A stretch of 64,000 nt of DNA from Chryseobacterium formosum (lineage in GTDB: Bacteria; Bacteroidota; Bacteroidia; Flavobacteriales; Weeksellaceae): NCBI RefSeq assembly GCF_026460885.1, contig NZ_JAOVZW010000003.1, forward strand, positions 124,001 to 188,000. Reading direction: 5' to 3'. A program made the translations under genes and the position numbers. A model generated the notes under the pieces. It was not told the DNA's origin and did not search any database. It was given only the letters and a program-made list of their open reading frames with translations. This document shows, one piece after another, positions 57,769 to 64,000 of the stretch (the first letter of the stretch is position 1; the number at the start of each line of letters is the position of its first letter).

Positions 57769-57865
57769 TCCGCAACCACATTTTAACACTCTTTAAATAC
57801 CACATCAACCCTTCACGGCATCATTTTTTCTTATTAACAGGCATAACACCAAAAAATAAAATAAT

Positions 57866-58402
57866 ATGTCAAAGAAAATTGCAATCTTAGCAACACACGG
57901 ATTTGAAGAAAGCGAATTAAAATCTCCCAAAGAACATTTAGAACAACAGGGTTGGACAGCACACATCGTAAGTCCAAAGGCTGGAACAATCAAAGCATGG
58001 GCAGAAAAAGATTGGGGAAAAGAATACAGCGTTGACAAAACTTTAGATGAGGTTTCCGCCTCAGAATACGACGCCTTGGTACTTCCGGGAGGTGTCATCA
58101 ATCCCGATCAGTTAAGAACGAATGATAAAGCTTTGTCTTTTGTTCAGGATTTTTTCAAACAACACAAACCAGTTGCTGCCATCTGTCACGGTCCACAAAT
58201 TCTGATCAGTGCAGGTGCTGTTGAAGGTAGAAGTCTAACTTCTGTAAATTCCATCAGTATCGACTTAAAGAATGCAGGAGCACATTGGGAAGACAGCGAA
58301 GTAGTGGTAGATAATGGTTTGGTTACAAGCCGTACTCCCGAAGATCTTCCTGCCTTTAACACCAAAATGGTGGAAGAAATTAATGAAGATCAGAATTTGT
58401 AA
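57866..58402 (+). CDS. DJ-1/PfpI family protein (type 1 glutamine amidotransferase-like)
   Basis: The 178-residue protein has the full PfpI fold pattern: KIAILATHGFEESELKSPKEHL at the start, DALVLPGGVINPDQLR near residue 74, and the nucleophile cysteine in AAICHGPQILISAG near 108 with the conserved histidine beside it. Members act as deglycases, chaperones or stress proteins; the exact role is open. A repeat element and two dispersed repeats follow. Confidence 0.9.
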   Translation: MSKKIAILATHGFEESELKSPKEHLEQQGWTAHIVSPKAGTIKAWAEKDWGKEYSVDKTLDEVSASEYDALVLPGGVINPDQLRTNDKALSFVQDFFKQHKPVAAICHGPQILISAGAVEGRSLTSVNSISIDLKNAGAHWEDSEVVVDNGLVTSRTPEDLPAFNTKMVEEINEDQNL

Positions 58403-58502
58403 TATTTTCTAGGTTCTTTTGCCTTGATGCGAAAAGAACAATAAGTAAAATAATCTCAGCAAAATATAATAAAGACGGAAAGCTTCTGATAAAATTTAAA
58501 GT

Positions 58503-58591
58503 TTTATTAGGAGCTTTTCCCGCTTTCCACTATATCTTTTGTTCCGCTTTGCTGCACAAAAGAATGTCGTTGCAATCGGGGCTAGGATTTT
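58503..58591 (-). ncRNA. Dispersed structured element (CTAGCCCCGATTGCA family), copy 2
   Basis: On the minus strand it starts CTAGCCCCGATTGCAACG, has a hairpin CTTTTGTGCAGCAAAG...CAAAAG and ends GTGGAAAGCGGGAAAAGCTC. Ends match the copy at 25362-25436 while the inner hairpin differs, which suggests conserved structure rather than recent copying. Confidence 0.55.
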
Positions 58592-58724
58592 CGTTGTTCC
58601 TTAAAATGTTTTAGAATTAAATCAACTTTCTCATCTTGTAGAGATCTTAATTCAACTATTCTTTTCTTTGTAAATAATTTTATGAATGTTCGTAATTAGT
58701 AATAACTTAGTTTTTAACGCTTTG

Positions 58725-58791
58725 TTTGTCATTCCGGAGGAATCTCAACACACTGAAAATAAAGCAGTCTAGATTCCTTCTGAATGACAAA
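58725..58791. repeat. TTTGTCATTCCG palindromic repeat, distant copy
   Basis: TTTGTCATTCCGGAGGAATC to AGATTCCTTCTGAATGACAAA; same family as 15125-15191 and the 21699-22579 array. The gap 58403-58883 holds only this and the structured element. Confidence 0.78.
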
Positions 58792-58883
58792 ATGACTGAT
58801 GATTTTAGTGTTATGATTAAAAACGGACATTGATTATAATTTTTTTCGATTTATATTTACAGCTATTTAAGTTTAAAAAAACC

Positions 58884-59270
58884 ATGAAAAAAGTAACATT
58901 TAATCTAATCGTTGGAGCCGGGTTAGTTTTAGGAACGGCTGCCTTATTTGGACAAAAATCTTTTAACACAATTACTCCAGTTACATTAGCTGAAAAAAAA
59001 CAGGATGCCGGTGTTGAAGGCACTTGGAAACTTTATAAAGCAGATGGAAAAGTCGTGAAGGAAAACGTAACAAAAATATTTGCTGCTAACGGTGTAATTA
59101 TTACAAAATACCCAAAAAGAACAACAAAAACGAAATGGAAAATAGAAAACGGAAAGCTTTGTACGAATGATTATGATCGTGATGAGTTTCAATGCAACGA
59201 CTATAAAGTCACAAAAACTACTTTAACGTATACTTTTTTGAATTCAGAAATAATTTACACTCGTAAATAA
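58884..59270 (+). CDS. Small secreted lipocalin-like protein
   Basis: MKKVTFNLIVGAGLVLGTAALFG is a signal peptide, which sets the start at 58884; an upstream frame adds 18 residues. The ~105-residue mature part is strand rich (VEGTWKLYKADGK, TKWKIENGKLCTNDYDRDEF, TLTYTFLNSEIIYTR), the pattern of lipocalin-like proteins; two cysteines could form a disulfide. Function unknown. A terminator follows. Confidence 0.7.
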   Translation: MKKVTFNLIVGAGLVLGTAALFGQKSFNTITPVTLAEKKQDAGVEGTWKLYKADGKVVKENVTKIFAANGVIITKYPKRTTKTKWKIENGKLCTNDYDRDEFQCNDYKVTKTTLTYTFLNSEIIYTRK

Positions 59271-59301
59271 TACATTTTAATAGATAACTTTTGAAAATAA
59301 A

Positions 59302-59331
59302 AATGCCCGAAGAAATTCGGGCATTCGTTTT
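59302..59331. terminator. Terminator between convergent genes
   Basis: AATGCCCGAA (59302-59311) pairs with TTCGGGCATT (59316-59325). Confidence 0.85.
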
Positions 59332-59349
59332 AGAAATATATAAGTGAGA

Positions 59350-61611
59350 TTACTTCAACGTAAATTTTACCTTAGTTTTGATGGCATCAGAAGAGTTTCC
59401 AATCTGCGCTTCAAAATCTCCAGGTTCTGCAACCCAATCGTGCTTTTGAGCATCAAAAAAGCTTAACGCTGTTTTATCGATCGTGAAGATCACTTCTTTT
59501 TCTTCTCCAGGATTTAAAAATACTTTTTCAAAACCTTTCAGTTCTTTTGCAGGACGTTCGACTGATGATTTTACATCGGTAATATACAACTGTGCTACTT
59601 CAGCACCTGCTTTTTTACCTGTATTTTTTAGAGTAACGGTGAAAGTAATCTTATCATTCTGAGTCATGGTTGATTTATCAGCTTTTGCTTTTCCGAACTC
59701 AAAAGTGGTGTAGCTTAAACCGTGACCGAAGCTGAATAATGGCTTAATCTTTTTCGTGTCATGCCAACGGTAACCTACAAAGATTCCTTCGTTGTATTTA
59801 ATATTGATCGGGTTTTTCTGGTCTTTACCTTTTCCGGCAGCCAACTCTTCTTTATTTCCGGGATATTCACCCATTGTATGAGCTGAGTTGTCTTCCAGTT
59901 TTACAGGAAATGTAAACGGAAGCTTTCCTGAAGGATTGGCATCGCCAGACAAAACAGAAGCAATAGAATTTCCTGCTTCAGATCCCAAATACCAACCCTG
60001 AACAATAGACGGAACTTCTTTAATCCACGGCATGGCTACTGCATTTCCGCTTACTAAAACTACAGTGAAATTTTTATTTGCTTTAGCTAATGCAGCAATT
60101 ACGTTATCCTGATTGTATGGTAATCCGTAACTCTTTCTGTCATTTCCTTCGCTGTCCTGAAAATCAGATTTGTTTAATCCACCTACAAAAATCACATAGT
60201 CTGATTTTTTAGCTAATTCAACAGCTTCATTCAGTAATTCTTCAGGCGAACGGCTGTCTTTTAAATCTTGACCAGATTTTACACCGTTGTATTCACCTCC
60301 GACATCTCCTACGTAACCTCTTGCAAACTGTACATCAGAGTTTTTCCCGAACTTCGCTTTGATTCCGTCTAAAGGTAAGGTTTCGTATTTTACCTTTAAA
60401 GAAGATGAACCACCACCCACAGTCATTACTTTGATGGCATTCTCACCAATTACGGCAATTTTTTTAGCTTTATTGATATCGATTGGAAGTACGTTGCCTT
60501 GATTTTTCAACAATACAATTCCTTCTTCACCGATTTCTTTAGCAACTGCTTTATGTTCTTCAGATGCGATGTTACCGAAAGGTTTTTTGGTGTTCATCGT
60601 AGTCTTATATGCTAAACGTAAAAGCCTTGTCACTTTGTCGTCAAGCTCTGTTGTTCCTACTTTTCCTGATTTAATTAAATCTAAATAAGGTTTTGCCAAA
60701 TAATAATTGTCATAAGCATTTCTGGTTCCGGCAGAAAGACCGTTCGTCCAGCTTCCGAACTCTACATCCAATCCGTTATGAATGGCTTGTTCGGTATTGT
60801 TTACTGCACCCCAATCAGAAACCACCACACCTTTGTATTTCCATTCTCCTTTAAGAATGTCATTTAAAAGATATTTGTTCTGGCTTGCGTACTGATTTTT
60901 GTACATATCATAAGCGCCCATAATCGTCCATGAATCTCCTTCGGTTACGGCAGCTTTGAAAGGCGGAAGATAAATTTCATATAACGCTCTGTCATCTACA
61001 ATCACATTGCTTGTATGACGGAACATTTCCTGATTGTTTAAGGCAAAATGTTTCACAGAAGTTGCCACTCCGTTTGATTGAACTCCCTGAATGTAAGGAA
61101 CCACCATTTTGGAAGTCAGATAAGGATCTTCACCCATGTATTCGAAGTTTCTTCCGTTCAAAGGTGTTCTGTAAATGTTAACTCCTGGTCCTAAAAGGAT
61201 GTCTTTTTTTCTGTATCTTGCTTCTTCACCTAAAGCTTTACCGTAGTTCCAAGACATTTTCTTGTTCCATGTTGCAGATAGAGCTGTCAAGGCAGGGTAG
61301 GCAATGATAGAGTCATTTGTCCATCCGGCTTGATCCCATTCGTCCCACATTACTTCAGGGCGAACTCCGTGAGGTCCATCAGTTGTCCAGAATTCCGGAA
61401 TTCCCAATCTTGGAACTCCCGGCGAACTGAACTTTGATTGTGCATGAAGCATTGCCACTTTTTCTTCAAGTGTCATTCTGGAAAGTGCATCCTGAATTCT
61501 CTGTTCAACAGGTTTAGATTCATCTAAATAAACAGGAACCTTAGTATTTTGAGCCATAGTAGAGGCAGATATAAGCGTAAACAAACTTAATAGTACAGTT
61601 TTCTTTAACAT
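59350..61611 (-). CDS. bglX: Glycoside hydrolase family 3 beta-glucosidase
   Basis: A periplasmic enzyme (signal MLKKTVLLSLFTLISASTMA) that releases terminal beta-linked glucose. Of 753 residues, the GH3 TIM barrel includes TDGPHGVRPE, SVKHFALNNQE and the nucleophile Asp in GVVVSDWGAVNNTEQA (~residue 270). The second alpha/beta domain carries the GGG loop and the C-terminal fibronectin-like domain ends the protein (KKAGAEVAQLYI...). Length and order match BglX. It stands alone with its own promoter. Confidence 0.94.
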   Translation of the reverse strand: MLKKTVLLSLFTLISASTMAQNTKVPVYLDESKPVEQRIQDALSRMTLEEKVAMLHAQSKFSSPGVPRLGIPEFWTTDGPHGVRPEVMWDEWDQAGWTNDSIIAYPALTALSATWNKKMSWNYGKALGEEARYRKKDILLGPGVNIYRTPLNGRNFEYMGEDPYLTSKMVVPYIQGVQSNGVATSVKHFALNNQEMFRHTSNVIVDDRALYEIYLPPFKAAVTEGDSWTIMGAYDMYKNQYASQNKYLLNDILKGEWKYKGVVVSDWGAVNNTEQAIHNGLDVEFGSWTNGLSAGTRNAYDNYYLAKPYLDLIKSGKVGTTELDDKVTRLLRLAYKTTMNTKKPFGNIASEEHKAVAKEIGEEGIVLLKNQGNVLPIDINKAKKIAVIGENAIKVMTVGGGSSSLKVKYETLPLDGIKAKFGKNSDVQFARGYVGDVGGEYNGVKSGQDLKDSRSPEELLNEAVELAKKSDYVIFVGGLNKSDFQDSEGNDRKSYGLPYNQDNVIAALAKANKNFTVVLVSGNAVAMPWIKEVPSIVQGWYLGSEAGNSIASVLSGDANPSGKLPFTFPVKLEDNSAHTMGEYPGNKEELAAGKGKDQKNPINIKYNEGIFVGYRWHDTKKIKPLFSFGHGLSYTTFEFGKAKADKSTMTQNDKITFTVTLKNTGKKAGAEVAQLYITDVKSSVERPAKELKGFEKVFLNPGEEKEVIFTIDKTALSFFDAQKHDWVAEPGDFEAQIGNSSDAIKTKVKFTLK

Positions 61612-61635
61612 AAAAAACTTTTTATTGATTGCTTA

Positions 61636-61665
61636 CAAAAATAGGTAAAATAATTATTATCTCAA
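61636..61665 (-). promoter_or_regulatory. Bacteroidota-type promoter of bglX
   Basis: On the minus strand TTG (61663-61665), 19 nt, TATTTTTG (61636-61643), 24 nt before the ATG. Confidence 0.7.
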
Positions 61666-61940
61666 ATTGAGAAAATAAGTTTTTGGCAAAATGGTTATTT
61701 TTAACCACGAAGATGATGGTCAAGATTGTATGTTAGAAATCTGAGGTTTATAGATATTTGCTGGAGAAGTTTATTTTAAAATTAAATAATTATCGTTCAA
61801 AGGATTGTATGATAATTTAAATTAAAAAACACCGCTTCAGAGGTAAAGATTTTCCGAAACGATGTTTGCATATAATAATAGAATCTTTTACAAGTTCAAT
61901 GTTTAATATTGTTTAGCTAACCTCGTCTTTTTGCTTTTGC

Positions 61941-61973
61941 AAAAATCCACCCCTTCAGAAAAGGGGAATTTTT
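61941..61973 (-). terminator. Terminator downstream of the met transporter operon
   Basis: AAAATCCACCCCTT pairs with AAGGGGAATTTT across a short loop, with an A/T-rich tail. A weaker hairpin (AAACACCGCTTC, 61828-61867) lies further on. The rest of 61612-62004 holds nothing else. Confidence 0.7.
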
Positions 61974-62004
61974 AGTTTCGCCATCAACTGCCAACCAACA
62001 ACTA

Positions 62005-62814
62005 TCAATTCCAGCCTTTCACCGCGCCGCCTTTGAAAATTTCTTTGGCTTTGTCTTCCACTTCTTTAGACTGATACGCTTTTAAAAAGTTCTTCACTTT
62101 TTCATCATTCTTATTGTCTTCTCGTGAAACCACAACATTCATGTAAGGAGAATCTTTATCTTCTTTAAAGATTCCGTTTTTGTTGGCGTCTAATCCTGCT
62201 TGTGCTGCAAAATTATTATTGATAATCGCAATCACTACTTCTTTGTCCTCCAGAACTCTTGGAAGTTGAGGTGCTTCAATTTCAAGTATCTTCAGTTCTT
62301 TCGGATTTTCAGCAATATCGGTTACTTTAGGCAATAATCCGATTCCTTCTTTTAATTTTAATAAGCCATTTTTCTGTAATAAAAGTAGAGAACGACCTCC
62401 GTTGGTTGGATCATTAGGAATCACGATGGTACTTCCGTTTTGAAGCTCACTAATATTTTTTATTTTTTTTGAATAAGCAACTATCGGGTACACAAATGTG
62501 TTTCCAATTACGGCTAGTTTATAACCACGCTGTTTCGACTGTTCATTAAGATAAGGAACGTGCTGAAAAGCGTTGGCGTCGATGTCGCCATTGTTCAAAG
62601 CCTCGTTTGGAACTACATAATCGTTGAATGAAACCAGTTCCACTTCAAGATTATATTTTTCTTTGGCTACTTTTTTGGCAGTTTCTGCAATTTCCTGTTC
62701 CGGTCCGGATGTTATTCCTACTTTGATGAAATTCGGATCATCTTTTTTTGGAGAATTACAAGCTCCGAATAACAGCAAACCTGCTGCTAAACTTAAAATT
62801 TTTATTTTTTTCAT
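62005..62814 (-). CDS. metQ: Methionine ABC transporter substrate-binding lipoprotein
   Basis: MetQ binds methionine outside the membrane and delivers it to MetI. The lipoprotein signal ends at LLFGAC (Cys19). The body matches the NlpA family: KVGITSGPEQEIAETAKKVA, FNDYVVPNEALNNGDIDANAFQH, IVIPNDPTNGGRSLLLLQ and NNNFAAQAGLDA. At 269 residues it has normal length. It is 225 nt downstream of metI, a longer gap than between metI and metN, with GGCGCAAAG-like sequence in it. Confidence 0.95.
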   Translation of the reverse strand: MKKIKILSLAAGLLLFGACNSPKKDDPNFIKVGITSGPEQEIAETAKKVAKEKYNLEVELVSFNDYVVPNEALNNGDIDANAFQHVPYLNEQSKQRGYKLAVIGNTFVYPIVAYSKKIKNISELQNGSTIVIPNDPTNGGRSLLLLQKNGLLKLKEGIGLLPKVTDIAENPKELKILEIEAPQLPRVLEDKEVVIAIINNNFAAQAGLDANKNGIFKEDKDSPYMNVVVSREDNKNDEKVKNFLKAYQSKEVEDKAKEIFKGGAVKGWN

Positions 62815-63039
62815 TGTAAATTATTTTTTAGTTATTTTTTTTGGGTTGTACGCAACGGCGCAAAGATTTCTTAATTATTACTCTGTTTTAAGGCGCAAGA
62901 AAATCGAAGATTTTCAATATGAGAAAGAATGATTTATTCTCAATTAATTTTATTGCGGATAAAATCCTTGCGCCTTACATCATTATTTAGATGAAAAATT
63001 GCACCTTAGCGATTAATAAATATTCAATTTATCTTTCAA

Positions 63040-63696
63040 TCATCGATGATCAAATCTTTTTGCCAATCGATCCCCAGAAAACTGAATGATAAATACCAAA
63101 GCAACCAATAATCCCAGTACGAGATTCATAATTAATGAATCATAACCGATATACCCGTACTGATAACCAATTTGTCCCAATCCACCAGCTCCGACAGCTC
63201 CACCCATTGCGGAATATCCCACAAGCGTAATCAAAGTAATTGTGGCATTATTAATTAATGAAGGCAAAGCTTCAGGAAGCAAAACTTTTTTAATAATCTG
63301 TAACGGACTTGCTCCTAAAGCTCTTGCAGTTTCAATCAAACCATTCGGAATTTCCAATAAACTATTTTCTACTAATCTTGCAATAAATGGTGCTGCACCG
63401 ATGCTTAACGGAACTAATGCTGCATTCATTCCAATAGAAGTTCCAACAATAGACCTTGTGAAAGGAATCATCCAGACAATCAGAATTATAAAAGGAATTG
63501 ACCTGAAAATATTCACCAAAACCGATAGAGTTCTATTGTAAATTATGTTCTCTAAAAGCTGTCCTTTTCGGGTAATAAAAAGTAGAATTCCAACGGGAAG
63601 ACCAAGCACAAAACCGAAAAATCCTGATACAAAAGTCATATAAACAGTTTCCCAGACTCCTTTTGAAAGAAGCGAAATTACGGTGTCACTAAGCAT
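63040..63696 (-). CDS. metI: Methionine ABC transporter permease
   Basis: The 218-residue permease has five predicted membrane helices and the EAA loop (ETARALGASPLQIIKKVLLPEALPSL) that contacts the ATPase. Its start overlaps metN by 8 nt. Together metN, metI and metQ import D- and L-methionine. Confidence 0.95.
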   Translation of the reverse strand: MLSDTVISLLSKGVWETVYMTFVSGFFGFVLGLPVGILLFITRKGQLLENIIYNRTLSVLVNIFRSIPFIILIVWMIPFTRSIVGTSIGMNAALVPLSIGAAPFIARLVENSLLEIPNGLIETARALGASPLQIIKKVLLPEALPSLINNATITLITLVGYSAMGGAVGAGGLGQIGYQYGYIGYDSLIMNLVLGLLVALVFIIQFSGDRLAKRFDHR

Positions 63697-64000
63697 AACC
63701 TTTTAAAGTATTTTGAATGTTATTCTGATTAAAATAATAGATGGCTTTCTGGTTTTCTTCACTTTCACCTTTCAAGTGCAGAAGAAGTTTTCCAAAATTG
63801 GAATCTCCCAGATATTCTACATCAGCCTTCAGAAGTTTGTAAGGAATTTTATATTGATCGTAAATGATTGAAAGCAGTTCTTCAACGCTTATTTTTTCGT
63901 TTAATTCGATTTCAACTAAAGGAAAAAGTCCCGCTTGTGGCTCTTTCTGTAGTTTTTTGTTGAGTTCTTGCGGTATAGTCATAACACCTGAGTTTAAAAA
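63689..64000 (-). CDS. metN: Methionine ABC transporter ATPase, C-terminal part only
   Basis: Only the C-terminal regulatory NIL (ACT-like) domain is in the window: FPLVEIELNEKISVEELLS and ADVEYLGDSNFGKLLLHLKG. The frame stays open past the ATG at 63982 to the window edge and reads FLNSGVMTIPQELNKKLQKEP, matching the linker of known MetN proteins, so 63982 is not the start. The ATPase domain lies beyond the edge. Methionine bound to NIL inhibits the transporter. Confidence 0.9.
   Translation of the reverse strand, partial: FLNSGVMTIPQELNKKLQKEPQAGLFPLVEIELNEKISVEELLSIIYDQYKIPYKLLKADVEYLGDSNFGKLLLHLKGESEENQKAIYYFNQNNIQNTLKGYA

Noticed and set aside
63980..63982. ATG at 63982 as a separate NIL-domain gene
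   Set aside because: The frame continues upstream to the edge with the MetN linker sequence, and metN is expected here.

Overview
The window is a low-GC chromosomal segment of a flavobacterium, most likely Chryseobacterium or a close Weeksellaceae relative. Signs of this are ClpP, AlaS and FolP of flavobacterial type, two proteins with C-terminal type IX secretion (T9SS) sorting signals, paired DUF5686 outer-membrane proteins, small families such as DUF1599, BT_3928 and DUF6266, and promoters of the Bacteroidota type (TTG, 17-23 nt, TAnnTTTG). The species is inferred from gene content, not proven.

Layout. 1-18,000 is mostly core genome. It holds the end of clpP; a cobalamin riboswitch reading leftward into two T9SS surface proteins, one of them a beta-propeller resembling BtuG; tpiA; an S9 oligopeptidase; a TerB-like/BT_3928/DUF1599 cluster divergent from folP; an M28 peptidase; and two DUF5686 paralogues around a lipoprotein. 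18,300-20,360 is a small accessory block with a DUF262 protein and a HEPN nuclease, a likely defence pair. 20,490-22,600 is odd: a 36-codon ORF, eight exact-length 21-bp heptad-coding repeats, a gene richer in GC than its neighbours, and a ~400-bp tandem duplication carrying a 135-bp element with inverted ends. 22,600-33,500 returns to core functions: alaS, a lipoprotein MsrAB, a Tat-exported molybdenum hydroxylase of PaoABC type, and an aldo/keto reductase. 33,900-38,700 has surface proteins and small genes.

38,800-40,400 is an array of seven or more copies of a ~130-bp inverted-repeat element, just before a large defence island at 41,400-55,700. The island holds hsdR-hsdM-hsdS of a type I restriction-modification system, followed by a tyrosine recombinase gene flanked by spare hsdS halves in opposite orientations. 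Four short sites, two in each direction, all encode the same five residues (INDNL) in frame, so inversion can reassort the DNA-recognition domains. Next come mcrB and mcrC, a LytTR response regulator 9 nt after mcrC, then a prokaryotic viperin and a nucleotide kinase 9 nt apart. Viperin and kinase would make and use modified nucleotides against phage.

55,900-64,000 is again core-like: small secreted proteins, a DUF1294 membrane protein ending in a 15-unit AACT microsatellite, a PfpI/DJ-1 protein, a GH3 beta-glucosidase, and the methionine ABC transporter metQ-metI-metN, with metN cut by the window edge. No tRNA, rRNA or CRISPR array was recognised.
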